Notes under the pieces: model-generated
Seen by the model: only the letters and a program-made list of their open reading frames with translations
Databases searched by the model: none
Told to the model about the DNA's origin: nothing
Translations under genes and position numbers: made by a program
In this document: piece after piece, positions 12,261 to 24,123 of the stretch
How positions within the stretch are numbered: the first letter of the stretch is position 1
How the letters are laid out: each line of letters starts with the position of its first letter
Assembly (NCBI GenBank): GCA_008638375.1
Contig: CM018041.1
Location: 14,713,716-14,777,715, forward strand
DNA: 64,000 nucleotides
Source: Nyssa sinensis
Taxonomy: Eukaryota; Streptophyta; Magnoliopsida; Cornales; Nyssaceae
Reading direction: 5' to 3'

Positions 12261-14159
12261 CTATGGTCAGCAAATTAGAACCTCGCTGACTGAGATCGAT
12301 AGACTAGTTTGATAATGCCGTAACATATCGGCTCACCACCAATATACCCAATGGGTAGGGTTCGATAAGTCACAATCTATTCAATAATAACCAATCATAG
12401 AAGGGTGTTCTATTCAGAGCATCAAAATCATATCCAAAATCAATAATCATCAATAACAGTTTCAATTACTCAAATCAGAGTTCTTTATTTGGTATTCAGT
12501 TAAAACAATTCAAAGACTTGTAAGAAAACTATATAGATCGAGTTTGAGTATCTTACGAACACATTTTCTTAAGTCAAAGAGGAACAATATAGCTGTCGAT
12601 GGATCATTCAAAATATGTACAATATAGCTGCCAACAAAGGTTATAGAGAAATGACAATATATATTGATAAGTCATAAAAAAAAGTTCAATATTTATATCT
12701 ATAGCAAAAGTCACCTTAAACATGACATGGAAATACTCACCTGAAATCCAAGGGCTTTTACTAAAAAATCATTCCTTTAGTTGAAGGTTCCTAAAATCAT
12801 ATTTCAAAGTCTAGTTACATACTTATAACATCACATGATTTAATTATTAACTTAAATTTCTTTTTATTTCCAATTACCTCTTCTTGGTAGCCTCTTTAAG
12901 TCTTAAGGGCGTATTAATTTTTAGAATTTTGTACAATAATATTTGAAGTATCTTATTTGGTAAAACAGACTCTATCATTGAGTTTCGAATGTCGAAAAAA
13001 ATTGATTTAGGCTTTTACGGATCTCAATTTGGCTTTGGGCATCACTAGAGGCAAAATGGTAATTTTGTACTTCTATGTGTCGTAATTTTTTGATACCTTG
13101 TCTCAGTGAAACAGACCCTACCATTGGATTTAGAATGCTCAAAATAATAGGTGTACACTATACTTTCAATTTATTTGGACTTTGAGAACAATTATAATAA
13201 TTAACTTAATTAATTAATTTATTAAATAATATTATATATTATTTATGTTAAGATATGACCACACGTGCCTTAGTAGCACGGTGGTTCGTGTGTGGGGGTG
13301 TAAGTGCCCACATGTTTATTCAGTTGTGGTTTAGAGTCTTGTGGGCTGCAGTCCCCCCCTTTTATTTTTCTAACCAATTCTAAACCAAACAGTGGATAGG
13401 GGCAAAACAGGGATAGGCTATCCCTTATCCCTAATAGGTTTATCAATTAGAATTTTTAAATCTTATAGCCAAACACCCTAATTCAATTTAATTTAAATGT
13501 CAAAATTGTGCCGTTTTGCACATAGCCCAAATGTGCGATGGGTCGGGCCCCAACCCGAACTCGAATCCTGACCCGAGACTTAACCCATCCACTATTTTTC
13601 TTCTCTGACCAGTTTTCGGCTAGCCTTTCTCTAGCGTCAAAAAACTTTTTTGGTGGAATTTCGATGTCGGCCCAACGGGGTTCAAACCCAAATTTCCTAA
13701 GGGTTTCATATCTAGGGTTGGTTTTGGGGTTTGATTGGTGGTTTTGGCCAAAATAGGGAAAATAGTGGCTGCCTTTAGCAAGCCACGATTTTTTGGCCAC
13801 CTCCCTTTTCTCCTATTTCGTGGCTTTCTAGCCACTCTTTTGCTTCCCTTTTTCTTCCTACATGCTTTTGAGGTTAAGGGAACAATTCCTCGATCTTCTA
13901 ATGGTTTAAAACCATCAAAATACCTCACCACCCGAAATCATCACAAACCTGCAACTTGGTTTTTCTCTCTTATTTCTCTACCATTTTACTCACGGTTTCC
14001 TCTTAAGTTTACCATTTTCCTTCTAGTATTCGACCTTAGAATCTTTTACAAGCTTTAAGCAAGTTTTTATAAACTTAAAAATTTAAATTCAGAACTTGAC
14101 TTTAGCTAAAAAAGTCACCTTTTTCTCGCAGTAGCTTCCCCCCTCTCCTTCGTTCCTTA

Positions 14160-14469
14160 GTCTTTCTTGGTTCCTTCTCTTTTCTTGCATTTCTTTTCTT
14201 TCTAATGCATGCACGTATGCATGCATTATATAGACAGCTCCTCACTGCCTTCTTTCTTTTCTCTTTTCTTTTTCTTTTCTCTCTCTCTCTCTCTCATCTC
14301 TTCCCTATTCTGATTTTTTCTTTTGTCTTAAATTCAAAAGATATTTTCATATTATATATATATATATATATGTATAATCTCCACTGCCACACACTCACCC
14401 ATACCTATTTACACACATACAGCTGACACACAGTAAACACACTCACACGGTTGCCTATACATCTTCTGC

Positions 14470-14505
<36 letters not shown>

Positions 14506-14715
14506 CACTATACACACACAATACACTGTTATACACACACCCTTATATATATATATATTACACACACACACACACCCGCACATATATACACACATATATT
14601 CATACAAATATAGTATATATATATATATTTCACACACACATTTTACACATACATATGCATACTAATGCATGCATATATATATATATATATACATACCCAT
14701 ATATATATATCCGTT
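14160..14715 (+). repeat. CT, TA and CA microsatellite block of the family B LTR
   Basis: Pyrimidine-rich sequence with a CT run (14278-14295) passes into repeated TA runs (14343-14372, 14478-14505, 14540-14558, 14612-14628, 14674-14692, 14699-14710) and CA runs (14560-14578, 14630-14640). The open frames here are translation of dinucleotide repeats. Confidence 0.85.
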
Positions 14716-15647
14716 GCATTGCTCAAGTATTATTTGGACACTTGGGGCTTTTCGAATTCAAAATTAGACTATCCATTGAATCTTGAAAAATGAACCCCAA
14801 CAGTTCGGGTTTACAGCATTTTGCTCGGGTGATTTTGGGTCGGGGTGTTACAGTGTGTGTGATTAAAATATATGAAATATAAGGAATATAACTGAAAGTA
14901 ATAAAAGATGCACACAAATATTGTTGATGAGGTAACTATCACATATCAATTGTATATGTGCTAGAAAATCTCATGGCACTTACCCAGATGTTGTAAACTT
15001 AGTACAAGAACTTGGTGGTATTACAAACTCATAAAAGTAAAACCTAACCTAGTACCTCAAGGCCTATTCACTTGTCTTTGTTTCTTTGGTCTTGTATCCA
15101 CGAGCATTCTTTGTGTATACCACCTCAAATCCACGAACGACCTCCTCAAGCACGACTACGAATGCCCACATAGTCTCGATCTCTAAAGCTTGTGATATGC
15201 AGTAAGCAATGATGCACTTAGATGCTTTTTGGAAAAATTAGGAAACCCTAAAAAATAAAGCTGGCGAAAAAAATCTTCCGAAAACTCACAAAAAGAGTTT
15301 TATATGTCTAGGTTAAAATAAAATTACACAAGGAACAAGTTTGGGAAAAGGTAGAAAAAATCTCGTGTGGTTGTTCGAACGAGGCTGTTGGTCATTCAAA
15401 TGAGTTGATTTCAAAACTCATTAACTGAATCTACTACAATGGTTGCTTGACCAAGTGATCCAACTGAGATCCCACGAAGTGAATTTGTGAAGCATTTAGA
15501 ATAGTGATTTGAATGATCTGTCCCACGAGATCCCATGAAAGCACTTTATGAAATCTTTGGAATAGACATTCGAACGATCTATCCCACTAGGTCCCAAGAA
15601 GACACTTTGTGTATATCTACTATTTGAGTCTTTCAAACGATGTGAAG

Positions 15648-15663
15648 GCTCGTTCGAACGAGC
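15648..15663. repeat. 16-bp perfect palindrome GCTCGTTCGAACGAGC
   Basis: The 16 bases read the same on both strands. The core TCGTTCGAACGA also occurs as a 14-bp palindrome at 18391-18404 in another LTR. Function is unknown. Confidence 0.7.
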
Positions 15664-16020
15664 AAGGAAGAATAGCTAGGCTTGCAGTAAATTAAGATGT
15701 AAATTGACCCACTATAAATTAAAAACATTTTTAACAGAAAAACTTGAGTAAATTATTATGTCATTTTTATTGTACCACACTGCACCCAAAAAACCATTTA
15801 TAAAATTGCATGAAGCGTGTGTGTGTGTGTGCAAAGCCTAGATTAATAAATCCAAATCATTACCATACTTACCAAAGCGACTACTACACTTGCCAAAGAA
15901 ACTCCAAACAGCTCCGAATGCATGATGATCACAAGGCTTGGGCAATTTGACTCTTACTGATTTGGACACATTAAAAATTCATAGACTTGTCTACATAAAT
16001 TAGCCAACACAACTTATGAC

Positions 16021-17842
16021 TGAAAGTCCTAACACCAACTCATAATATTGTGGTTATTGTATGTAATTCCACTATGTTATGAAAGAGTATTAAGAAGACT
16101 TATCTTAATTGGTAGATTAGCTTGAACGTAGGACTTATGCAATGTGATTTTTGCGCCCTATTTTATTTAGATTCCTTTTGATCCTTGTTATGGGAGGCTT
16201 TGGTTAGTATCTAGCGAATGCCCCTTGTAAATTTGTTTATTTAGCTTGTTAACACAATTATATTATAGTTATCTACCAAAAATAATATTCTTAAATTAAG
16301 AATAATTGATTTGAAAAAAATAATATATTGGTTATACTTGTGATGCATACTACATAATAATAGTGATATAATGTTGTAATTAGAATGATTCAGTTTTTAA
16401 CAATTCATTAGAAAGAAGAAGAATAAGAATAGAGAGTTAAGATAGGGATAAGTAGGGATGAGCCACGATGTAAAAGGTTAAGTAAAACTTAGTTAAAGTG
16501 TCTTATTTATTTAAAATGTTTTTTTGGTGATTTGAAAATTTATTCAAAAAATAAACATATGTACAAACCAAACACTACAAGCCCTCAACACCACTAGTTA
16601 GCACCAAAACACTAGTCAACAAACATATCAAATAACTAAATTAGAAAAAATTAAAATAAAATAAGGACACCAAAGTAGAGAACTATAGATAAATAAACAA
16701 CAATACTAGACTCCCATGACAACAAAACACCTAGTACCAACAACAATAACCTGAAGCAACCACAAAAACACTAGGTATAAGCAAATAAACAAGAAATCTA
16801 CTTTAGATATTGACAGCAAGCTTCACTAACACCAACCATCAACAAAAGAACTATTACCCAAAGACACCATCACCTAAAAATCCTCTCCTAAACTTAAGAC
16901 AAAGGCCTAGAAATCTCATCCAAAGTAGAATAAAGGTTCACACATTCATGCTCAAGATTTAGCTCTTATGTCCAAGGCCTTATTGGTTAATGATGAGATT
17001 AGGGCCAGTATTAAACCAAATGAAATAGTTGTGGATTTGGAAAGTAGGTTGATCAGGGACCTAGGTTCAAAATTTGAACCTTAATTATAATTTTTTCAAA
17101 TTCTAACACAAATACCTTAGATTTGAGAAGATAGACCTGAATGACCCCTAGCTTTCTCAATTTTTGGCTTACAAAACATTTCATAGCCCTAAATGAAGGC
17201 TTTTCCTATAACACATAAACTAATCAATAATTATTCCATCTTTCCAAACCTATAACTACTTCATCTGGTTTAATACTGGCCCTAATCTCAAATGGATGAT
17301 CTATTTATTGATTATGTGATTGTGCTATAGATTTCTCATATTGAATAATATACAACTTGATTTTATAGTTGTGTTATGGACTATACATATTTGATATGTA
17401 TATTGTTGTTGATATTACTTGGACAAGAACTGATGGTGTATCATAGAGCAGGTATACTTAGATGTATTGCATATGTTACCTTGCTCAGTTACTGCTGTTA
17501 TACAACATAGAATTATATTTTAAATTTGTTGATTTATATGTCTGTATCTGTATATTGTTATATGATTCTTGTTGTATGCACGCGTTGCATATTGTAAATT
17601 TGGGTTTGTCCACATAGGGACTGCATTAGTTTTTATACGTTGTATGCATGCTTGTGTATTTTAGGGAACCTTACTGAGTGTTATGGCTCACCCCAGCTAT
17701 TTATGGGAATTATATAGGTACTAGACTTGTGGATGACAACTCCTAGACTTGTAAATTATTACTATCTTAGTTTGATTTTTGATTTTGAGGCAATGTAATT
17801 GATCAATATAGTAATAAATTATTTTATGTTGTCATGAAATTT
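16021..17842. other. Non-coding repeat-derived interval
   Basis: No supported gene is present. The part at 16530-16870 is A/C-rich with many CAAC and CACTA words. The part at 17640-17740 contains CTTACTGAGTGTTATGGCTC, a word typical of plant Gypsy LTRs. An inverted repeat is listed separately. The interval may include the 3' untranslated end of the element whose LTR starts at 17857. Confidence 0.4.
16995..17289. repeat. 50-bp inverted repeat with 195-bp spacer
   Basis: Positions 16995-17044 and the reverse complement of 17240-17289 match at 45 of 50 bases by eye, with the shared core GGGCCAGTATTAAACCA. Neither arm extends further. It could be two inverted copies of a transposon coding fragment or the base of a hairpin. 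Confidence 0.75.
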
Positions 17843-17856
17843 TAAAAGGGGGAGAT
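17843..17856 (+). promoter_or_regulatory. Polypurine tract before an LTR
   Basis: TAAAAGGGGGAGAT lies immediately before a TGTTAG LTR start. This is the usual plus-strand primer of plant LTR retrotransposons and suggests the LTR to the right is a 3' LTR. Confidence 0.7.
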
Positions 17857-19035
17857 TGTTAGTAAATTTGAGTTAAAAATGATTGTAAAATCTCCATTTG
17901 ATTATGTTTTATTAGGAAATTCATTCCAAAATTTTATATTGAGTCTGTAATTGTTAGGGTAGACTAAGTCTGGTTATAACTTTCATTGTTAGTCAATCAA
18001 ATCGATGAAGATTTGTCTAGTATCCGAACTTAAGTTACAACTCTTACATTTGAAGAAGACTTTTATGATCAATCTGTTACTTAAGATTATAGTTAAAAGG
18101 TAAATCACACTTTGGCACATTACATTTATGATTAGAATTATGTGAGTGCCTGGTGATTAAACATAAAGTTTAGATATGAACCTTACTATGGTTAATTTGA
18201 CCCTAAGTGAGTTAGTTTTGACTATAGGCTTAAACAATTTTGAAGAAATACTTTTTAGAAATTTTTAAACTTGTTTTATAACCTTTAATGGCATTATTTT
18301 GGGAAAATTACTTTTATCGTCGTCGAAATATGCTAGCTAATTTCTAGTAACCTTCCTGTCCGAACGAAGTCCCATTCGAACAAAAACCTCTTCGTTCGAA
18401 CGAATGTAGAAATCAGTAGTTGTGATTGGCTATTAAAGTCTGAATTCTATTAGGTTTTGAGGAGCCTATATATACCTACAGTGCGAAATTTTATAAAGTG
18501 AGCATAAAGCAATATAAAGCTATATTTCTCATTGGGTGTCTATCTTAACCAAACCTTTTATTTGAGTACTCTGACACTCTTTATGAATCTTATAGTCTAA
18601 ATGCACATCCAGATTAGGATTTCATATAGTCCTTGTATCACGTATGTAATTGTGATGCATTTGTCTTCTAGATTGAGACATCCAGGTTTATTGTTTATCA
18701 CGACACAGTAGAGTGTTGATCTGTGAAGATTAGAGTGGTGATAAAAATGGTTACTATGAAAAGATCACTGGTGAAGGCGCAATCGATAGTATGGAAGAAT
18801 ACAACAAAAATGACTATAGACGTTGATTAATGGTGGAAGACTAGGGTGGATTGCAGTAACGTTAGTTTATCGAGGTTTAGTGCATCTTTGTTCGAATTGG
18901 TTTCATAGTGGAGTTTTTCTTATAGGTGTGAGTCTTATTCTCCAGGAGGATTTCTCACATAAGACTCGGTCTTATGCACTTTTTCTCTATTTTTGTGCTT
19001 AATATTATGCTTGTGTTAATATCAATTATATAACA
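17857..19035 (+). mobile_element. LTR of a retrotransposon, 1179 bp
   Basis: It begins TGTTAGTAAATTTG after a polypurine tract and can be closed at AATTATATAACA (19035), giving TG..CA ends. Inside are a palindromic TTCGTTCGAACGAA word, a TATA box (18467-18474) and a following transcribed-leader-like section. The five bases on either side (GAGAT and CTTGG) do not match, so it is not a clean solo LTR; the rest of the element has been lost. No second copy occurs in the window. Confidence 0.6.
18467..18474 (+). promoter_or_regulatory. TATA box in an LTR
   Basis: TATATATA, in the context GAGCCTATATATACC, lies about half-way through the LTR, where the promoter of a plant LTR retrotransposon is expected. 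Confidence 0.5.
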
Positions 19036-19560
19036 CTTGGCCATATTTAATTTGGAATTCCGTATCAAATATTTATATATATATATATATATATATATCT
19101 TAGAACTATTGGTTTACTATTTAGTTCAACCATTCTTGTCTAGTTAACTAGGTTAATTAGAAAATTTTATTTGGGTCTATCTGTGCACTCCGTGTCACAA
19201 TTAGTTAATTAATAAGTAGTTTAATTAATTAATTGAGACCCATAATCGCCTCCTAGAGTTCAAAATTAAAGGTTGATTCACTAATTTGTAGGGGAGATAA
19301 GAAAATTTGACAATAAAATTAACTAGAGCTTTAGCCTTGATTGTTGTCCCAAGCTATAAAATGAATATTGAACTCCCTAAGTTGTACCGATCATTTGGTG
19401 AGACGATTAGATATATCTAGCTTATATAATATCAATCTGAGGGGGTATGAGGTTCAAACCACTATAATATGAGCTTGAAAGCAGTGGTATGAGCTTTATG
19501 GTTGAAATACTTAGAGCTAAGGCCAAGTTTCTCTTGTCAATAAGCTTCAAACGTCATTTT
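19036..19560. other. AT-rich non-coding interval
   Basis: A (TA)n run at about 19072-19098 is followed by TTAATTAA-rich sequence. No gene or recognised terminus is seen before the Gypsy fragment begins on the minus strand. Confidence 0.5.
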
Positions 19561-20240
19561 TTGACTGAGGTGATCTCATGTCAAGGAGAGATTTTATTTA
19601 AGTTGAATCTACCTCAATGCCACGCTGGGAAACAACGAAACCTAGGAACTTTTCTTTAGAGACCCCAAAGATGCACTTTGAAGGAGTTAACATCATTTTG
19701 TGTTCCTGTATAGTATCAAAAGTTTGAGATCAGTCCTTGACGTGATCTTTTTTTTCCTACTCATGACCATTATGTCAACTACATAGACCTCCATTGTACT
19801 CTCGATCTAATGATGAAACATTTTATTTACTAGCCTTTGGTAGGTTGCCACTACATTCTAAAGGTCAAAAGGCATAACCTTATAGAAATAAAGGCATTGC
19901 TATTTTATAAAGGCTATACTTTCTTAATCTAAAAGGTATATCTAAATCTGGTTATAACCCAAATAAGCATCCATGAAGTTGAGGAGCTCATAACCTGTCA
20001 TAACATCTTCAAGTTGATAAATCTTAGGGATTGGAAACAATCCTTAGGACAAGATTTATTAGTTAAGACAATATTGGCTAGCCACTTTGGGTAATACATG
20101 TCTCTGATCATATAGACATCACGAAAGTACTTCTAAACTTTGTCATGTATTGTCCTATGCCTTTTAGGAGTAAAATACTTCATTTTTTACTAGGTTGAGG
20201 GTGATTAGGATTTACCATAAATTTGTGAGATATCACCTTG
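19560..20240 (-). pseudogene. Tat-like Gypsy reverse transcriptase fragment
   Basis: Read on the minus strand from right to left, the motifs appear in the right order: YYPKWLANIVL (about 20090), then SCPKDCFQSL, NFMDAYLGYNQ (19951-19992), MPFDL-stop-NVVATYQRLVNKMF (19812-19873) and MEVYVVDIMV (near 19766-19795). These are the fingers and palm of Gypsy reverse transcriptase, closest in my memory to the Tat/Ogre group. The catalytic YVDD has become YVVD (19774-19785). About 18 residues expected between NIVL and CPKD (the KWRMCVDYTNLN region) are deleted. Several stops and frameshifts are present. Confidence 0.85.
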
Positions 20241-20349
20241 GGGGTCTATGCCCTCTGTATCATGCACATTCTAGAAAAAAATGATTGATTCTTCTTAAAA
20301 AAGGCCATTAATTCATTTTTCAGTTCCAAATCTCCCTAACTATAGAAAT

Positions 20350-20900
20350 TTATTGGTAATGTATGCTGACTAAGTTTTCATCTAAGAAAAAAATATCTGG
20401 GTTCCACCTTTTCTTATACTCCGTTATATTTGTAAGTGGATTTTTAGTAAGGAAATTCTTAAATCTCACAGGTTGTAGTCTAGAAGTCAGAGCTACCATA
20501 GTAAACCTTATTTCGTAAGCTTCCACTGAGGTTAGTTCTTTACTAAATCTTGCAATGTAATCCCTCAATGTTTCTCCCTTGTTTTCTTCAAGGTTAATAG
20601 ATAATTAGGTCCCTTCCTGAGCCTTTTGATGGTGATAAATCTATTAATAAAATCGATACTTAGATCGGTAAAAGATGGAACTGAATTTGGAGTCAAGTGG
20701 TAAAATAACTCCAAGACTATTCCTTTCAAATTCATAACGAATGCTCAACACATCAGAGCATTAGTACAATAATGAATAGCCACAATGTGATAGAAGTGTG
20801 ACAATTGATCTGCATGACCATTCTTTCTATCGTATTGCTCAAACTTAAAGAGGGCAGACTTCTTTTGGCATTCTTTTACCATAATTTCCAAGGTGAATGG
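20350..20900 (-). pseudogene. Gypsy gag fragment (retrotransposon gag domain)
   Basis: The stretch 20568-20350 encodes MRDYIARFSKEL and VALTSRLQPVRFKNFLTKNP, matching the central part of the plant Gypsy Gag domain (LRDYIARFNKE followed by a helix ending in FL.SLAK.P). The upstream frame-shifted part to about 20900 retains a FYRSKYRFYQQIY-like segment. It is only about 110 bp from the reverse transcriptase remnant, so the gag C-terminus and the protease between them have been deleted. Same strand and same element as 19560-20240. Confidence 0.75.
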
Positions 20901-20989
20901 AGTCCTTGTCATTTTTTACAAAGAATACAAATACGTTTCATCAACTTGTTGTGGTGCTTTTCCTTTAGATTTTTCTTGACCACTTCCTA

Positions 20990-21540
20990 AGAATCCACAA
21001 TCACCTATGTTTTTGTTTATGATCTTGAGAGGTGGGTTGAATAATCCCTTGGATGGTCTCTTTCGTCATTTGTTCTCTAAGTATGATCTCAGGTGCCTTA
21101 TTCTTCATCACCCCTAGAATGAGGGGGGAGGGGTTAGGAACATGAGCCTTTCTAATGGAAATGGCTAAAAGATAGAAGAGTATGTTACTATTGGGTTCGT
21201 AACCACAGTAAAAGCGATTTTAAAAATCTATTTGGATCTTTTTCTTTATATGAATAATAAAATCTTGAAAATAGGGGTTATAATTATCTTATTCTTGACA
21301 ATCCTGATTGTTGAAGAAGTTTTCTTAAAAAGATTGAGGCAATCTTCCTTCTCTAACTCCTTTGGTAGGTCTTTTCCTTTTTTTCCTTTATGCAAACCAT
21401 ACACTAACGAGGAGAGTGGGCTCCCTCTTTTACTCTATTGCAGGAAAATAATATTTTTGTTGTGTATGCAACTATCCCCATTATATCATATATATTTATA
21501 AGGGTTTACAAAATTAGGAAAAAATGAGGGATCTAGGGTC
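20990..21540 (-). other. Probable 5' part of the Gypsy remnant
   Basis: This lies upstream of the gag fragment on the minus strand and shows no recognisable protein. Neither a primer site nor an LTR end was found. A plus-strand frame of 89 codons (21232-21501) is low-complexity and unsupported. Confidence 0.35.
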
Positions 21541-22470
21541 CCACCAAATTAGGCCCAATTAGTCAATTAATTTCTAATTAGCTCTTAATTAATTAATGAC
21601 TAATTAATTCTAATTAATTCCACTCAATAATTAGAATTGCACTCTAAATTGGTGAAATAGAGAAAATTCCAAAATCACTAAACATATACAATGTGGGGCC
21701 CCCTTTACTTAGATATCAATAATTAGGATTTGGAATTATATACCGTCAAACGAATTCTTAATTATTTTTAACACTTAATTCAAAATTATTAATCACTATT
21801 AAATGGTCAACATCTCAATTAAAAATTTATTGAAAAGATCATATCCGGATTTCAGTGATTAATCAATTGAATTAATACATGGTGATATCCTTCTCTCTAA
21901 TTTAGAAAGTGTAGATTTCATCTTGAGAATATATGTTCCCTACAGCCTAAATAATGATTTTTCAAGATATCAAGGTGTTGATCTAAGAGACCTCACTCAT
22001 TGGTAAGTCAAAGTCAACACCATTAAGAACTTGAGTCCACTATTCTCTCAAGATTAAGAGCTTACTGCGAATAGTGAATATAAGAGTCACATCAAAGATG
22101 ACAACTTTATATGACGTGTTTCTTATAGAGATCTAGTTCAGTGTATTCCAAATATACCAATACAATAACCTAGAGTCCACTACTTTAGTGGTTGAGATAA
22201 ACCACCCTATCACATAGAGGTCGAGTGTATTACAGTCTTATAGACAAGATGTCCAGTCTCACCAATGATTGTGAACAATTCTAGAACTGCTTGATCATAA
22301 GTTCATATCTCTTGTATATAAATCTAATTTATATACATGAACTATTTCCAATAACAATTCAAGGACTAACCATCTCATAGTACAAAATAACAACATCCAC
22401 ATGTATGATAATATGAATCTTAATAATAATAAATCAAATTTATTAAATAATAGCAAAATGTCTGAGATGT
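21541..22470. other. AT-rich interval, possible LTR or leader of an unplaced Copia
   Basis: The first 80 bases are dense in TTAATTAA words. The remainder has no open frame or terminal dinucleotides that I can fix. The style of sequence, especially on the minus strand toward 22440, recalls untranslated parts of Copia elements, but this is recollection, not evidence. Confidence 0.25.
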
Positions 22471-22474
22471 GAGA

Positions 22475-24123
22475 GCATACATCCTAATAATTAGTCTCAA
22501 GGCTGCTGCTTTTGATTACTTTCACCACCTTATGGGAATTAGAAGAAGGCAAAGAACTAAGAGTTCTCAATGGCTTAAAATCATTATGACTAATAAGCTT
22601 TCAAATGCTCATAAAATTGATCTTCTTAAGCCCATAACCCCTGATGAAACTAAAAACTACCATCTTTGTAATCCATAGCCAAAAGGCCCCTGGTCCTGAT
22701 GGCTACAACACCTATTTTTAGTGTGTTGGCCTATTATAGGAGAAGATATCATTGTAGTTGTTTCATCATTTTCTTCAATCAAGAGTTCTACTCAAAGAAT
22801 GGAATAACATTTCCCTATCCCTCATTCCTAAAACTAAAAAACCCTATTCTTTTAGAGACTTTAGACTTATCTGACGCTGTAACATTTTATATAAATACAT
22901 CACCAAAATCCTTTCCTCCAAACTAAAACACATCATGCCTCACCTTTTTAGTTATTGCCAATTTGCCTTTTTGGAAAATAAAAGTACTACTAACAACATA
23001 TTCCTAATGCAAAACCAAGTGAGAAATTATCAGAAAAACAATCACCCTCCAGATATGCTATCAAATTAGGCCTATGGAAAGCTTTTGATGTAGTGGAGTA
23101 GGGCTTCCTTGTTGAAGTGTTAAAAGTAATGAACCTTCCTAATCAAGTCAGAGAATGGATAATGACTGATTGTGCTAAATGGTTCTTATGAAGGATACTT
23201 CTCTAGGGTAAAGGATTAAGGTAAAGGGATCCCCTATCCTTTTTTCTTTTCAATCTCATCATGAAGGCATTTTCTTGTATGTTAAAGAGCAGAATTGACA
23301 ATGACAATTCTTTTTTCACCCCCTACGGTAAAAAATTAAAGCTTACCCACTTAACATTTGTAGACGACCTGTTTGTGCTTTCAGGTGGTGACTCTAACTC
23401 CAAAATAATCATTAAGGACATTTTTGAAGATTTTGAATCCATATCTAGTTTGAAACCAAACATGTAGAAAAGCTATATTTTTATGGTTGGGATTGATACC
23501 AATATGAAATAGCAGCTTGTTAATTCTCTTGGATTCCAAGAAGGTTCCCTCCCTATCAGGTATCTTGAAGTTCCCTTGGGTTCAACAAGGCTAAAAAAAG
23601 AGGACTATAGGTCTACTTGTGCATAAAATGGTAAAAAAAAATCAACAGTTGGGCAAACAGACCCCTTTCCTATGCAGGGAGATTAAAACTAATAATCTTT
23701 GTTCTTTATAGCATACAAAACTATTAGTGTAATCTTATTCTTCTTAGAAAGATCCACAACAATATTGAGCAAAAGTTTAAATTTTTTTTTATGGCTAGGA
23801 CAAAATGAAAGAGTTAGTATTGCAAAAGTAAACCAACTTTCGATCTGCATTCCTAAAATGGAAAGAGGCTTGGGTATAATAAGAATTCAAGATTAGAACT
23901 CTACTTTTGTCTTGAGACATATATGTGCCATATGCTCTAATAGGGAGTCCATTTGGGTCAAATGGATCCCATACTTATAGGCTAAGAAATAGAAGTTTTT
24001 GGGATATTTTCAATCTCTAAAATAGCAATTGGTATTGGAGGAAGCTTTTAAAGCTCAATGATGTTAATTCTCTATAGAATTGGAGATGGATGTGACACTT
24101 ATCTATGGCAAGACCCTTGGGGT
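22475..24123 (+). pseudogene. LINE (L1-type) reverse transcriptase and zinc-binding region
   Basis: Motifs run in order on the plus strand through frameshifts: KAPGPDGYN (about 22682), SLIPKTKKPYSFRDFR (about 22830), CQFAFLENKST, GDPLSFFLFNLIMKAFSCML (23227-23286), LTHLTFVDDLFVLSGGD (23341-23391), YLEVPLGSTRLKKEDY, then NERVSIAKVNQLSICIPKME and GLGI (23800-23880), the start of the zf-RVT region. The catalytic FVDD is kept at 23357-23368. The frame ends in LWQDPWG at about 24120, where a Copia LTR begins. The endonuclease domain is absent, as in 5'-truncated LINE copies. At least eight stops or shifts are present; inactive. Confidence 0.9.

Larger units (their letters stand above)
11440..14852 (+). 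mobile_element. Long solo LTR (family B), probably Gypsy
   Basis: This 3413-bp segment starts TGTCACGACCTGGATTCC and ends CGGGGTGTTACA, and is flanked by the 5-bp duplication GTGTG (11435-11439 and 14853-14857). It has no coding capacity. It shares the general plan of the family A LTRs: a TGTCACG start, a mid-region with GAGTTTCGAATGTCG, a block with repeated gaccc/cccga words, and a microsatellite tail. It is a relative, not a recent copy. The insertion splits the 5' LTR of the minus-strand Copia and so is younger than it. Confidence 0.87.
11298..16020 (-). mobile_element. 5' LTR of the minus-strand Copia, interrupted
   Basis: The LTR end is TGAAATGACC on the plus strand (GGTCATTTCA on the minus strand), next to the primer site. 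It runs from 11298 to 11439 and resumes at 14858 after the inserted solo LTR. The piece near 11335-11350 reads GAGAGGGGTGAATAGG, the same motif as the CCTATTCACCCCCCTCTAG end of the LTR at 24124-25171. The far boundary is uncertain; sequence up to at least 15700 has LTR character, with repeated TTCGAACGA-type motifs. No coding sequence was seen between 14858 and 16020. Confidence 0.6.

Noticed and set aside
13483..14058. Overlapping 103-107 codon frames on both strands
   Set aside because: They overlap each other within a non-coding LTR, in a moderately GC-rich patch where chance frames are longer.
14205..14786. Tyr/Ile/His-rich frames in the family B LTR
   Set aside because: They come from TA and CA dinucleotide repeats.
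17857..19035. Clean solo LTR
   Set aside because: The 5-bp flanks (GAGAT, CTTGG) differ and a polypurine tract precedes it, so it is better read as the 3' LTR of a truncated element.
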